From Pseudomonas putida W15Oct28 (GTDB taxonomy: Bacteria; Pseudomonadota; Gammaproteobacteria; Pseudomonadales; Pseudomonadaceae): 64,000 bases of DNA. Location: the NCBI RefSeq assembly GCF_000708715.2, contig NZ_JENB01000013.1:62001-126000 (forward strand), written 5' to 3'. Position 1 is the first letter of the stretch, and each line of letters opens with the position of its first letter. Positions 28,077 to 37,517 of this stretch are shown piece by piece. The notes beneath the pieces were generated by a model. The model saw only the letters and a program-made list of their open reading frames with translations. It did not search any database and was not told the origin of the DNA. The position numbers were made by a program, and so were the translations under genes.

Positions 28077-29519
28077 ATGAAACCCGCCCGACTACGCGCC
28101 GACCTGCTCGCCGGCCTGACCACCTCGTTCGCCCTGGTGCCCGAGTGCATCGCCTTTGCCCTGGTGGCCCACCTCAACCCGCTGATGGGCCTGTATGGCG
28201 CGTTCATCATCTGTACCCTGACTGCGCTGTTCGGCGGGCGGCCCGGGATGATCTCCGGCGCTGCTGGCTCCATGGCAGTGGTGATTGTCGCACTGGTGGT
28301 GCAGCACGGCGCGCAATACCTGCTGGCCACGGTTTTGCTGGGTGGCGTGGTGATGATCCTGTTCGGCCTGCTACGGCTGGGTAAGCTGGTGCGCCTGGTG
28401 CCGTACCCGGTCATGCTCGGCTTCGTCAACGGCCTGGCCATTGTCATTGCCATGGCCCAGCTGGAGCATTTCAAGGACGGTGAGCACTGGCTCAGTGGCG
28501 CGCCGCTGTACCTGATGATCGGCCTGGTGGCGCTGACCATGGCGGTAGTGTACGTGCTGCCGAAACTGACCCGTGCGGTGCCGCCGGCGCTGGTGGCGAT
28601 CCTCGGCGTGGGCCTGCTGGTGTACCTGCTGGGGCTGCCCACCCGCACCCTGGGTGACATGGCGCACATCGCCGGTGGCCTGCCGGGGCTGGCCCTGCCG
28701 GATGTGCCCTGGAACCTGGAAACCCTGAGGATCATCGCCCCCTACGCCGTACTGATGGCCATGGTCGGCCTGCTGGAAACCTTGCTCACCCTCAACCTGA
28801 CCGATGAAGTGACCGAGAGTCGTGGCTTCCCGGACCGCGAGTGCGTGGCCTTGGGCGCGGCGAACATGGTTTCGGGCCTGTGCGGCGGCATGGGCGGTTG
28901 CGCAATGATCGGCCAGACGGTGATCAACCTCAGCTCCAATGGCCGTGGCCGGTTGTCGGGGGTGGTGGCCGGGGTGATGATCTTGCTGTTCGTGCTGTTC
29001 CTCTCGCCGCTGATCGAGCGTATTCCGCTGGCGGCGCTGGTCGGGGTAATGTTCGTGGTGGCCCAGCAGACCTTCGCCTGGGCGTCGCTGCGCGTGCTGC
29101 ACAAGGTGCCGGTGAACGATGTGCTGGCGATCATTGCAGTGACCGTGGTCACAGTGTTTACCGACCTGGCCATGGCGGTGCTGTTCGGCATCATCATCGC
29201 GGCGCTGAACTTTGCCTGGCAGCATGCGCGGGAGCTGTATGCCGACAGCCATGAAGACGCGGAAGGCGGCAAGCGTTATCAGGTACACGGCACGCTGTTC
29301 TTTGCCTCGACCGCCTCGTTCCTCAACCAGTTCGACACGGCCCAGGACCCGGCCCAGGTCACGCTGGACTGCCAGCATTTGAGCTTTGTCGATTACTCGG
29401 CGATTGCGGCGCTGAAAACCCTGCGTGAGCGGTATGCCAAGGCGGGTAAACATTTGCGCGTGGTGCATTTGTCCGAGCGGTGCAAGAAGCTGTTGAAGCG
29501 GGCTGGCGAGCAGCACTGA
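28077..29519 (+). CDS. SulP-family anion transporter with STAS domain
   Basis: A 480-residue inner-membrane protein. Residues 1 to about 390 hold the SulP transport core, with LVPECIAFALVAHLNPLMGLY at the start and GLCGGMGGCAMIGQTVINL in the middle. Residues from about 395 on form the STAS domain, with LDCQHLSFVDYSAIAALKTL. Members move sulfate, bicarbonate or other anions; bicarbonate carriers of the BicA type are one close group. The substrate here is not known. It ends just before three REP copies, and the convergent second EF-G gene follows. Confidence 0.9.
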   Translation: MKPARLRADLLAGLTTSFALVPECIAFALVAHLNPLMGLYGAFIICTLTALFGGRPGMISGAAGSMAVVIVALVVQHGAQYLLATVLLGGVVMILFGLLRLGKLVRLVPYPVMLGFVNGLAIVIAMAQLEHFKDGEHWLSGAPLYLMIGLVALTMAVVYVLPKLTRAVPPALVAILGVGLLVYLLGLPTRTLGDMAHIAGGLPGLALPDVPWNLETLRIIAPYAVLMAMVGLLETLLTLNLTDEVTESRGFPDRECVALGAANMVSGLCGGMGGCAMIGQTVINLSSNGRGRLSGVVAGVMILLFVLFLSPLIERIPLAALVGVMFVVAQQTFAWASLRVLHKVPVNDVLAIIAVTVVTVFTDLAMAVLFGIIIAALNFAWQHARELYADSHEDAEGGKRYQVHGTLFFASTASFLNQFDTAQDPAQVTLDCQHLSFVDYSAIAALKTLRERYAKAGKHLRVVHLSERCKKLLKRAGEQH

Positions 29520-29539
29520 GGCTTGGTGGTCGCCTGTGC

Positions 29540-29690
29540 TGGCCTCTTCGCGGCTAAAGCCGCTCCCACAGGGTCACCACAGGGCTCAAGGTAAATGCAG
29601 TACCTGTGGGAGCGGGCGTGCCCGCGAACACCGGCGAAGCCGGTGCCATCCACCGCGCCGGGTTCTTCGCGGGCATGCCCGCTCCCACAA
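29540..29690. repeat. Cluster of three REP elements
   Basis: REP copies lie at 29540-29571, 29603-29637 and 29661-29690. The first and second are inverted to each other, as are the second and third. They fill the gap between convergent SulP and EF-G genes. Confidence 0.85.
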
Positions 29691-29705
29691 GAGCCACTAA
29701 GCTTT

Positions 29706-31817
29706 TTACTCACCGCGGCTCTTTTTGACGATGGTATCGGCAATGCTCGCCGGTGCCTCGGCATAGCGGGTGAACTCCATCGTGTAGCTTGCTCGCCCTT
29801 GGGTCATCGAGCGCATTGAGGTGGCATAGCCGAACATCTCCCCCAGTGGCACTTCGGCGCGAATGACCTTGCCAGCAGGCGTCTCGTCGCCGTCCTGGAT
29901 CATCCCTCGGCGCCGGCTCAGGTCGCCCATGATGTCGCCCTGATACTCCTCGGGCGTAACCACCTCGACCTTCATCACAGGCTCCAGCAGCACTGCGCCG
30001 CCTTTCTGCGACAGCTGCTTGGTGGCCATCGAAGCGGCGATCTTGTAGGCCATTTCGTTGGAGTCGACGTCGTGGTAAGAGCCGTCGAACACCGCGGCTT
30101 TGAGGTTGATCAACGGGTAACCGGCGAGCACGCCGTTCTTCATCTGTTCCTCGATGCCTTTCTGGATTGCCGGGATGTACTCGCGCGGCACTACGCCGCC
30201 GACAATCTCGTTGACGAACTCCAGGCCTTCTTTGCCCTCATCGCCAGGCGCAAAGCGGATCCAGCAGTGGCCATATTGCCCGCGCCCGCCGGACTGGCGA
30301 ACGAAGCGCCCCTCGATCTCGCAGGTATTGCGGATTTTTTCGCGGTAGGCCACCTGAGGCTTGCCGATGTTGGCTTCGACGTTGAACTCGCGGCGCATGC
30401 GGTCGACGATGATGTCCAGGTGCAACTCGCCCATGCCCGAGATGATGGTCTGGGCGGTTTCCTCATCGGTACGTACGCGGAATGACGGGTCTTCCTGGGC
30501 CAGCTTGCCCAGGGCAATACCCATTTTTTCCTGGTCGGCCTTGGTCTTCGGTTCCACGGCCACGGAAATCACCGGGTCGGGGAAATCCATGCGCTCCAGG
30601 ATGATCGGTTTGTCGATGTCGCACAGGGTGTCGCCGGTGGTCACATCCTTCATGCCGATCAGTGCGGCGATGTCGCCGGCGCACACGTCTTTGATTTCGG
30701 CGCGCTGGTTGGCGTGCATCTGCACCATGCGGCCGATACGCTCCTTCTTGCCTTTGACTGAGTTGAGTACGGCATTGCCGGAACTGAGCACACCTGAATA
30801 CACGCGGGCGAAAGTGAGGGTGCCGACGAACGGGTCAGTGGCAATCTTGAAGGCCAATGCCGAGAAGGGTTCCTTGTCGTCGGCGTGGCGCTCCAGGTGT
30901 TTTTCTTCGTCATCCGGGTGGGTGCCTTTGATCGCCGGGATTTCGGACGGGGCGGGCAGGTAGTCGATGACGGCATCGAGCATCAGCGGCACACCCTTGT
31001 TCTTGAACGATGAGCCAAGGATGGTTGGCACGATCTCGTTGGCGATAGTGCGCTGGCGCAGGGCCGCCTTGACCTCTTCGATGCTCAGTTCCTCACCGTC
31101 GAGAAACTTCATGGTCAGTTCATCATTGGCCTCGGCCGCTGCCTCGATCATGTGCGCACGCCATTCGTCGGCAAGTGCCTGCAGCTCGGCGGGGATTTCT
31201 TCTTCGCGGTAGCTGGTGCCATGATCGGCATCATTCCAATAGATGGCCTTCATCTTCACCAGGTCGATCTGGCCGATGAAGTTCTCTTCGCTGCCGATGG
31301 CCAGCTGGATCGGCACCGGGTGATGCCCCAGGCGCTTGTCGATCTGCTTGACCACGCGCAGGAAGTCGGCGCCCTGGCGGTCCATCTTGTTGATGTAGGC
31401 CAGGCGTGGCACATGGTATTTGTTGGCCTGGCGCCAGACCGTCTCGGACTGTGGCTCTACCCCGTCAGCGCCGCTGAACACCACTACCGCGCCATCGAGC
31501 ACGCGCAACGAGCGCTCCACCTCGATGGTGAAGTCGACGTGGCCGGGGGTGTCGATGATGTTGAAGCGGTATTTGTCGGGGAATTGCTTGGTCGAGCCTT
31601 GCCAGAACGCGGTGGTCGCCGCCGAGGTGATGGTGATGCCGCGTTCCTGCTCCTGGGCCATCCAGTCCATGGTGGCGGCGCCATCGTGCACCTCGCCCAT
31701 CTTGTGGTTGACCCCGGTGTAGAACAGGATCCGCTCGGTAGTGGTGGTCTTGCCGGCGTCCACGTGGGCGACGATGCCGATATTGCGGTACAGCTCGATG
31801 GGCGTTGTACGGGCCAT
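29706..31817 (-). CDS. Elongation factor G, second copy type
   Basis: A 703-residue GTPase that drives ribosomal translocation. The G motifs are [10 protein letters not shown] (residues 17-26), DTPGHVDF and NKMD; RGITITS is the switch I region. Domains II to V follow, with [20 protein letters not shown] in domain IV and [20 protein letters not shown] near the end. It stands alone, away from rpsL, rpsG and tufA, so it is the extra EF-G copy known in P. putida (fusB by some annotations). Specialisation, for example in ribosome recycling, cannot be told from sequence. Confidence 0.93.
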   Translation of the reverse strand: MARTTPIELYRNIGIVAHVDAGKTTTTERILFYTGVNHKMGEVHDGAATMDWMAQEQERGITITSAATTAFWQGSTKQFPDKYRFNIIDTPGHVDFTIEVERSLRVLDGAVVVFSGADGVEPQSETVWRQANKYHVPRLAYINKMDRQGADFLRVVKQIDKRLGHHPVPIQLAIGSEENFIGQIDLVKMKAIYWNDADHGTSYREEEIPAELQALADEWRAHMIEAAAEANDELTMKFLDGEELSIEEVKAALRQRTIANEIVPTILGSSFKNKGVPLMLDAVIDYLPAPSEIPAIKGTHPDDEEKHLERHADDKEPFSALAFKIATDPFVGTLTFARVYSGVLSSGNAVLNSVKGKKERIGRMVQMHANQRAEIKDVCAGDIAALIGMKDVTTGDTLCDIDKPIILERMDFPDPVISVAVEPKTKADQEKMGIALGKLAQEDPSFRVRTDEETAQTIISGMGELHLDIIVDRMRREFNVEANIGKPQVAYREKIRNTCEIEGRFVRQSGGRGQYGHCWIRFAPGDEGKEGLEFVNEIVGGVVPREYIPAIQKGIEEQMKNGVLAGYPLINLKAAVFDGSYHDVDSNEMAYKIAASMATKQLSQKGGAVLLEPVMKVEVVTPEEYQGDIMGDLSRRRGMIQDGDETPAGKVIRAEVPLGEMFGYATSMRSMTQGRASYTMEFTRYAEAPASIADTIVKKSRGE

Positions 31818-31890
31818 GGCGGACTACCTGCGGGTGGGCGGATTCCCCCACGTTAGCAGACCGGTGGAATCCTGCCCTGCCGCCGGGCCG

Positions 31891-32316
31891 TCAGTCGGCC
31901 TGGGCTTGCAGCATCCACTGGCCTTCCACTTCGCGGGCAACGCCACTGGCCGCCAGCAGGGCCAGCAGGCGTGGGTGCAAGGCTGCTTCGGTGAAGGTCT
32001 TGAGGGTGGCAAGGTCCAGTGTGCCGACCAGGTTGAGGTCGGCCTTGGTGTACGAGAGCCAGGCCTTTTTCAGTACCTGGGCGACATCGCTGCCCGAGGT
32101 GCTGGCGAAGCGACGGTGCCACTGGCGGCTTTCGAAGGTAAAGGTGTGGGCGTGGCTATAGGTGCTTTCGTCGCCACCTTCAGTGCAGCGGTGGCAGCGG
32201 CACGGGCCTTCGCCGAAGGCGTTGCGCAGGTAGCTGTTGAATTCCACGACGGGCTTGAGGGACAGGCGTTTGTCGACATCGAACAGGTCGGCGATCAGGG
32301 GTTCTTCGGCGCTCAC
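31891..32316 (-). CDS. Hypothetical protein with CxC-x2-C motif
   Basis: A 141-residue soluble protein from a GTG at 32316, which has GAGG 7 bases upstream; the long open stretch before that has no family-like sequence and crosses a REP pair. A possible metal site is CRCHRCTEGG near residues 39-48, followed by a HAHTFTFESRQWHRRFAST block. The C-terminal third looks like a winged-helix fold (LKTFTEAALHPRLLALLAASGVA). I do not recognise a family. It follows the EF-G gene upstream on the same strand with 73 bp between. Confidence 0.6.
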   Translation of the reverse strand: MSAEEPLIADLFDVDKRLSLKPVVEFNSYLRNAFGEGPCRCHRCTEGGDESTYSHAHTFTFESRQWHRRFASTSGSDVAQVLKKAWLSYTKADLNLVGTLDLATLKTFTEAALHPRLLALLAASGVAREVEGQWMLQAQAD

Positions 32317-32391
32317 TCGGGATCCTCGTGTGGTGTGGCGTGCATCGGCGGGCACCCTAACAGATCGGGCCCACCAGATCACCTTTTGCAG

Positions 32392-32476
32392 GCCCGGCCT
32401 CTTCGCGGGCACGCCCGCTCCCACAGTGGCCGTACATGCGATCCCTGTGGGAGCGGGCGTGCCCGCGAAGAGGCCA
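32392..32476. repeat. Inverted REP pair
   Basis: Copies at 32392-32426 and 32444-32476 face each other with only 17 bases between. They sit between the divergent genes starting at 32316 and 32549. Confidence 0.85.
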
Positions 32477-32548
32477 GTAGAGACAACAGAGACCGCCTGC
32501 CGTACTCTACGCGCCCTTACGCCTACACACCCACTGAGGTAACCCCGC

Positions 32549-32851
32549 TTGAGCACCAAGTACCCGTACACCGCCACCGTGACCATCAGCGCCGAAGACC
32601 GTGGCGGAGATACCGAGGCATCGGAAAACCCCAAGATGCGCGTTGGCCTGGAAGCGGTGACCGAAACCCTGAAGAAGGTGCATTTCGTCGGTACGCTCGC
32701 GGCCCCTGAGAAGACGGCCACGCACATCTGCGTGACCCTGGAGAACGGCCTGACCTACTACGGCCCGATCGTCAACGGCCATGCCGAACTCGAAGGCGGC
32801 TGGATCGCCTTCGAATCCGACATGCTCACCCCCGAAGAACTGGGCCTGTAA
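32549..32851 (+). CDS. Hypothetical protein, 100 residues
   Basis: A small soluble protein with a beta-rich pattern (YPYTATVTIS, LTYYGPIVNGHAELEGGWIAF). The start is TTG at 32549 with GAGGT 9 bases upstream; no ATG fits as well. It converges on the aminotransferase gene with only 3 bp between stops. I do not recognise the family. Confidence 0.6.
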   Translation: MSTKYPYTATVTISAEDRGGDTEASENPKMRVGLEAVTETLKKVHFVGTLAAPEKTATHICVTLENGLTYYGPIVNGHAELEGGWIAFESDMLTPEELGL

Positions 32852-32854
32852 GCC

Positions 32855-34105
32855 TCAGTTCAGCTCCACCAGGCACTGCTCGAGGATATCCAGCCCTTCC
32901 TCGAGCACCTCGGCTTCGATGGTCAACGGGGCCAGCAGGCGGATGATGTGCCGCGCCTTGCCGCTGGGCATCAGCAGCAAGCCCTTGGCCCGTGCCGACT
33001 CCATTACCTTGGCCAGTTGCGCCGGCGCCGGGCTGCCGTCGGCATTGACGAATTCGATGCCGCGCATGGCGCCCACGCCAGTTAGGCGGCCGATGTACGG
33101 GCTCAGGCCCGAAGCCTTCCAGCGCTGGTGGCGGTTGACGATGGCCTGCTCCTGGCGCTCACCCCAGGTGGCGATGTTCTCGTCGGTCATCTGCGCCAGG
33201 CTGGCCAGCGCCGCCGCACAGGCAATCGGGTTGCCCGAATAGGTGCCACCGAGGCCGCCCTTGGGCAGTGCTGCCATCAACTCCTTGCGCCCGACCACCG
33301 CACCCAGCGGCATGCCGCCGGCAATGCTCTTGGCCAGCAGCAGCAGGTCGGGTTCGATCCCTAAGCGCGGGAAGGCGAAGCGCTGGCCGGTGCGGCCAAA
33401 GCCGGACTGGATCTCGTCGATGATGATCAGGATGCCGTGTTGGTCGCAGAAGCGGCGCAAGGCCTGGGCGAAGGCCGGGTCAAGGGCGAGAAAGCCGCCT
33501 TCGCCCTGCACCGGTTCGAGGATGAACGCTGCCACGTCTTCCACGGCCAGCTCCACGCTGAAGAGCCGCTCCATGGCCTTGAGTGCCTGTTCGCAGGTAA
33601 CCCCGGTATCGGCGCCAGGGTAGGGCAAGTGGTACACCGGCCCGGGCAGCTCGCCGACCCGTTGCTTGTACGGGGCCACCTTGCCGTTGAGGTTCAGGGT
33701 GGCCAGGGTACGGCCGTGGAAGCCGCCGTCGAAGGCAATGATGGCGCGCTTGCCTGTAGCACCACGGGCCACTTTCAGGGCGTTTTCTGCCGCTTCCGCA
33801 CCGCTGTTGGTGAGCATGCCCGCCAACGGATAGCTGACCGGTACGAACTGGCTCAGTTGCTCCATCAGCGCCAGGTACGGGCCATGGGGGGCGGCGTTGA
33901 AGGCATAGTGGGTCAGGCGGGTGGCTTGGGCCTGGATCGCCTCGACCACGGCAGGGTTGCAGTGGCCCAGGTTGAGCACGCCGATACCGCCGACAAAGTC
34001 GATGTAACGTTTGCCGTCGGTATCCCAGACTTCGGCATTGCGGCCATGGGAAAGTGTGATCGGGTGAACGATGGCGATGGACTGGCTGATACTTTCCTGG
34101 TTCAT
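32855..34105 (-). CDS. Class III aminotransferase, 4-aminobutyrate type
   Basis: A 416-residue PLP enzyme of the GabT group, expected to move the amino group of GABA or a related omega-amino acid to 2-oxoglutarate. Family blocks are GGIGVLNLGHCNPAVVEAIQ, GAEAAENALKVAR (cofactor site), IIDEIQSGFGRTG and LAKSIAGGMPLGAVVG, whose Lys binds PLP. The ATG at 34105 opens directly into the family N-terminus MNQESISQSIAIVHPI. With the LysR gene upstream and the GABA-type permease divergent beyond it, a role in GABA or beta-alanine use is likely. The main gabT-gabD pair of the species would lie elsewhere. Confidence 0.85.
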   Translation of the reverse strand: MNQESISQSIAIVHPITLSHGRNAEVWDTDGKRYIDFVGGIGVLNLGHCNPAVVEAIQAQATRLTHYAFNAAPHGPYLALMEQLSQFVPVSYPLAGMLTNSGAEAAENALKVARGATGKRAIIAFDGGFHGRTLATLNLNGKVAPYKQRVGELPGPVYHLPYPGADTGVTCEQALKAMERLFSVELAVEDVAAFILEPVQGEGGFLALDPAFAQALRRFCDQHGILIIIDEIQSGFGRTGQRFAFPRLGIEPDLLLLAKSIAGGMPLGAVVGRKELMAALPKGGLGGTYSGNPIACAAALASLAQMTDENIATWGERQEQAIVNRHQRWKASGLSPYIGRLTGVGAMRGIEFVNADGSPAPAQLAKVMESARAKGLLLMPSGKARHIIRLLAPLTIEAEVLEEGLDILEQCLVELN

Positions 34106-34233
34106 GGGCACGCGGGACCTGTGTTCGAATTTCTTATTATCCAAGCGTGTCGAGGGGTTATTCCGCAAACGAATTATTCGATTGCGATCATTCCCTGGAT
34201 TCGTGATCTGGCCGGAATTCTTGTTGCCTGTGT

Positions 34234-34330
34234 CGGCCCTTTCGCGGGCTTGCCCGCTCCCACAGGTACTGCACAGTATTCGAACCTGTGGTGGTCCTGT
34301 GGGAGCGGGCAAGCCCGCGAAGAGGCCGGC
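34234..34330. repeat. Inverted REP pair
   Basis: Copies at 34234-34266 and 34295-34330 face each other between the aminotransferase start and the LysR stop. Confidence 0.85.
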
Positions 34331-34340
34331 ACAGGTTAAA

Positions 34341-35237
34341 TCAATCCCCCTCAGCCACCCGCTCGCGAATCCACTGCACAAAGGCCCTGATCTTGGGCAC
34401 TTCGGCCGCATGCTCGGCATGGGCAATGAAGTGCCGGCCATTGCTCGCCACCGGGTGGTCCCAGGCCACCACCAACTTGCCCTCGCTCAGCTCCTCGGCC
34501 ACCAGGTAGCGCGGAATCAGGGCGATACCGCAGCCTGCAATCGCCGCGCGAATGCACAGGTAGAACGTGTCGAAACGCGGCCCGTGGTAGCTGTTCTGGC
34601 TGTGCAGCCCCAGCCCCAGGAACCACTCATGCCAGGCCTCCGGCCGCGACACGCACTGCAGCAGGCGGTGCTCGGTCAGCGCCTGGGCGCTGTCGAAAGG
34701 GTGGTTGGCCAGCAACTGCGGGCTGCACACCGGCACCACTTCTTCGCTGAACAACTCGATGCAGGTTGCCCCAGGCCAGGTGCCCTGGCCGAAGAAAAAG
34801 GCAACGTCGGCCTTGGCCTGCACCAGGTCGAATGGCTCCAGTTCGTTGCGCACGTCCAGGTGGATGCGCGGGTAGCGGTCGCCGAAACCCTTGAGTTTGG
34901 GCACCAGCCAGCGCGCGCCGAAGGTGGGCTGGGTGGCGATGCGCAGCACTTCGGTTTCGTCGCCGTAGCTGAGGATGTAGCGGCTGGAAATGTCGATCTG
35001 GGTGAGGATCTTGTTCACTTCGGTGAGGTACAGCGCACCGGCGGGGGTCAGGTGCAGGCGCCGGCGAATGCGCTGGAACAGCGAGTGCGAGAGCATGTCT
35101 TCGAGCTGCGCCACCTGCTTGCTGACGGCGCTCTGGGTCAGGTGCAGTTCCTGCGCCGCGCGGGTGAAGCTGAGGTGGCGGGCGGCCGCTTCGAAGCACT
35201 GAAGGGCGGTGGTCGAAGGCATCAGGCGTTTGGACAT
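34341..35237 (-). CDS. LysR-family regulator (GcvA-like)
   Basis: A 298-residue regulator with an N-terminal HTH (CFEAAARHLSFTRAAQELHL, then TQSAVSKQVAQLEDML) and a periplasmic-binding-type effector domain. The pattern is close to GcvA. The ATG at 35237 is preferred to an upstream TTG. Next to it are a GABA-type aminotransferase (same strand) and a GABA-type permease (divergent), which are its likely targets. Confidence 0.9.
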   Translation of the reverse strand: MSKRLMPSTTALQCFEAAARHLSFTRAAQELHLTQSAVSKQVAQLEDMLSHSLFQRIRRRLHLTPAGALYLTEVNKILTQIDISSRYILSYGDETEVLRIATQPTFGARWLVPKLKGFGDRYPRIHLDVRNELEPFDLVQAKADVAFFFGQGTWPGATCIELFSEEVVPVCSPQLLANHPFDSAQALTEHRLLQCVSRPEAWHEWFLGLGLHSQNSYHGPRFDTFYLCIRAAIAGCGIALIPRYLVAEELSEGKLVVAWDHPVASNGRHFIAHAEHAAEVPKIRAFVQWIRERVAEGD

Positions 35238-35402
35238 GACGGGCAAATACCGAGCAAAAAAGGAAAGAGTTCATTCCAAAGCGGAATCATGTGGTTCGAA
35301 AAGGTCGTTTGTTGACCCCGGCCTATAGATTAATACTGACCTGGATCAACGATTACAACCGGTCATGTGAAGAGGAGGTCAGTACCCGCTTCCGGCATCT
35401 GC

Positions 35403-35420
35403 AAAACAACAACAACGACT
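35403..35420 (+). promoter_or_regulatory. AAN-repeat (CA motif), possible Hfq/Crc site in the permease leader
   Basis: AAAACAACAACAACGACT matches the A-rich AAN repeats that Hfq with Crc binds in Pseudomonas mRNAs under catabolite repression. Sites usually lie near the ribosome-binding site; this one is about 75 bases before the ATG at 35493, so its effect is less sure. Confidence 0.5.
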
Positions 35421-35492
35421 GTCAGAAATTTATAAGAATTCTGCTCCGACCTTCAGCCGCCTCAAAGCGGCCGACCCATTCGAGGGTTCTTC

Positions 35493-36875
35493 ATGGCTTC
35501 GCAAGACAACAAGAAACAGCGTTCCCTGCAGCACGGCCTGACGTCCCGTCAGGTTTCCATGATCTCCATTGCCGGCATCATCGGCGCTGGCTTGTTCATC
35601 GGTTCCTCAAACGCCATCGCCACGGCCGGCCCGGCCATCCTCATTTCCTATGCCATGACCGGCTTGCTGGTGTTGCTGGTGATGCGCATGCTGGGCGAAA
35701 TGGCCATCGCCAACCCTAACAGCGGCTCGTTCTCCACCTATGCCTCCGAGGCCATCGGCCCTTGGGCGGGCTTTACCATCGGCTGGTTGTACTGGTGGTT
35801 CTGGGTGCTGATCATTCCGGTCGAGGCCATTGCTGGCGCCGACATCCTGCATGCTTACTTCCCGGGGGTACCGTCCTGGTTGTTCGCCTTCCTGATCATG
35901 CTGTTGCTGTCGTGTACCAACCTGATCAGCGTGAAGAACTTCGGCGCCTTCGAGTACTGGTTCGCACTGGTCAAGGTGGTGGCGATCATCGGCTTCATCG
36001 GCGTCTGCACCCTGGCGGTGTTCGGCTTCTGGCCGCTGGCCGAGGTGTCCGGGGTCAGCCGGCTGTGGGACAAAGGAGGCTTCATGCCCAACGGGTTCGG
36101 CACTGTGCTCGGTGGCGTGCTGATTACCATTTTCTCGTTCTTCGGCGCCGAAATCGTCACCATTGCGGCTGACGAAACCGCCAACCCGAAAGACAAGATC
36201 CGCCGTGCCACCAACCTGGTGGTGTACCGCATTGCCATCTTCTACCTGGCCTCGATCTTCCTGGTGGTGTCGCTGGTGGCCTGGAACGACCCTGCGCTGA
36301 AAGCGGTCGGTTCGTTCCAGCGCGTGCTGGAAGTGCTGAACGTGCCGGGCGCCAAGCTGCTGGTCGACCTGGTGGTACTGGTGGCGGTGACCAGTTGCAT
36401 GAACTCGGGCCTGTACACCGCGTCACGCATGCTCTATTCGCTGGGCGCCCGCGGCCAGGCACTGAGCGTGACCAAGCGCATCTCCGGTTCGGGTGTACCG
36501 ACGGTGGCGGTCATCTTCTCGACGCTGGCCGGTTTTGCCGGGTGCCTGGTCAACTATGTGTTCCCGGGCAAGGTCTTCGGCTTCTTGCTGTCCACCACCG
36601 GCGCCATTGCCTTGCTGGTGTACCTGGTGATTGCCGTGTCGCAGCTGCGCATGCGTGCCCGTGCTGACCGTGAAGGGCGCCCGCTGGAGCTGAAGATGTG
36701 GCTGTTCCCATGGCTGACCTGGCTGGTGATCGGCACCATCGTCATGGTGCTGGGCTACATGCTGTTCAGCGATGCCTACCGCTACGAAACCCTGATGACC
36801 GCTGGTGTGACAGCATTCATCCTGTTGGTTTCGCTGACCCAGCGGCGCGCCAAGGTAGTTGCCCAGACCGCCTGA
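35493..36875 (+). CDS. gabP: Amino-acid permease, GABA permease type
   Basis: A 460-residue inner-membrane APC-family transporter with about 12 helices. The AAT-subfamily opening TSRQVSMISIAGIIGAGLFIGSS and the FSFFGAEIVTIAADETANP segment in the middle are typical of GabP. The expected action is proton-coupled uptake of GABA and related omega-amino acids. GAGGG lies 6 bases before the ATG. It is divergent from the LysR gene and, with the aminotransferase, forms a likely GABA-use cluster. Confidence 0.85.
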   Translation: MASQDNKKQRSLQHGLTSRQVSMISIAGIIGAGLFIGSSNAIATAGPAILISYAMTGLLVLLVMRMLGEMAIANPNSGSFSTYASEAIGPWAGFTIGWLYWWFWVLIIPVEAIAGADILHAYFPGVPSWLFAFLIMLLLSCTNLISVKNFGAFEYWFALVKVVAIIGFIGVCTLAVFGFWPLAEVSGVSRLWDKGGFMPNGFGTVLGGVLITIFSFFGAEIVTIAADETANPKDKIRRATNLVVYRIAIFYLASIFLVVSLVAWNDPALKAVGSFQRVLEVLNVPGAKLLVDLVVLVAVTSCMNSGLYTASRMLYSLGARGQALSVTKRISGSGVPTVAVIFSTLAGFAGCLVNYVFPGKVFGFLLSTTGAIALLVYLVIAVSQLRMRARADREGRPLELKMWLFPWLTWLVIGTIVMVLGYMLFSDAYRYETLMTAGVTAFILLVSLTQRRAKVVAQTA

Positions 36876-36887
36876 CGTATCTGCTTT

Positions 36888-36912
36888 AATGGGGGCGTTG
36901 CGCGCCCCCATA
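36888..36912 (+). terminator. Possible terminator after the permease gene
   Basis: ATGGGGGCG (36889-36897) pairs with CGCCCCCAT (36903-36911) across a 5-base loop. There is no T run, only ATCAATAA, so termination would be weak. Confidence 0.35.
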
Positions 36913-36932
36913 TCAATAAGCACAGGAAGCGT

Positions 36933-37430
36933 ATGAGCGATCAACCTCTTTCCCTTCAGGCCCTCGCGGCACCCGACGGCACCTGCTACGGCTGCGGTTG
37001 CTCCCACCCCAGCGGCCTGCACCTGCAAAGCCACTGGGACGCCGACGGCGTTCACCTGTTGTGCCGGCACTCGCCCGACAGCACCTTCATCGGCTGGCCC
37101 GGCCTGGTTTATGGCGGCCTGCTGGCGATGCTGGTCGACTGCCATTCCAACTGGACGGCCATGGCCTACCACTACCGCAACGAAGGCCGCGAGCCGGGCA
37201 CCCTGCCGCGTATCGACTGCGTTACCGGCACCCTCAACCTGACCTACCTGAAACCTACGCCGATGGGCGTCGAGCTGTTGCTCAAGGCCCGGGTGGAAGG
37301 GGATGTGGGGCGCAAGAGCCGGGTGATTTGCGAAGTCTGGGCTGACGATGTGCTGACCGTGACGGCCGACTCGGTGTTTGTCCGTGTCGATACCGAAAAG
37401 CTCAAACTCAAGGCCCACGGCCAGGCCTGA
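36933..37430 (+). CDS. PaaI-type hotdog-fold thioesterase
   Basis: A 165-residue protein of the hotdog thioesterase group. GWPGLVYGGLLAMLVDCH (near residues 56-73) matches the PaaI-like block, where the Gly-Gly and acidic residue form the active site, and LNLTYLKPTPMGVELLLKARVEG is the following beta-sheet. A CYGCGCSHPSGL stretch near 18-29 is a common N-terminal addition in such proteins. It should hydrolyse small acyl-CoA thioesters; the substrate is unknown. AGGA lies upstream of the ATG. Confidence 0.8.
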   Translation: MSDQPLSLQALAAPDGTCYGCGCSHPSGLHLQSHWDADGVHLLCRHSPDSTFIGWPGLVYGGLLAMLVDCHSNWTAMAYHYRNEGREPGTLPRIDCVTGTLNLTYLKPTPMGVELLLKARVEGDVGRKSRVICEVWADDVLTVTADSVFVRVDTEKLKLKAHGQA

Positions 37431-37517
37431 GTTGCCAGCGCTGATGAGCGGTCGGTGGTGGTCAGCGGCCGGGGATGTCTCTAGAGTGAAAGGCTCATTC
37501 CCCAGGCAAGGTTGATC

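Noticed and set aside
31891..32727. A 278-codon reading of the gene before the second EF-G.
   Set aside because: The N-terminal half would translate a REP pair and the opposite strand of the 32549 gene; the GTG at 32316 has a good ribosome-binding site.
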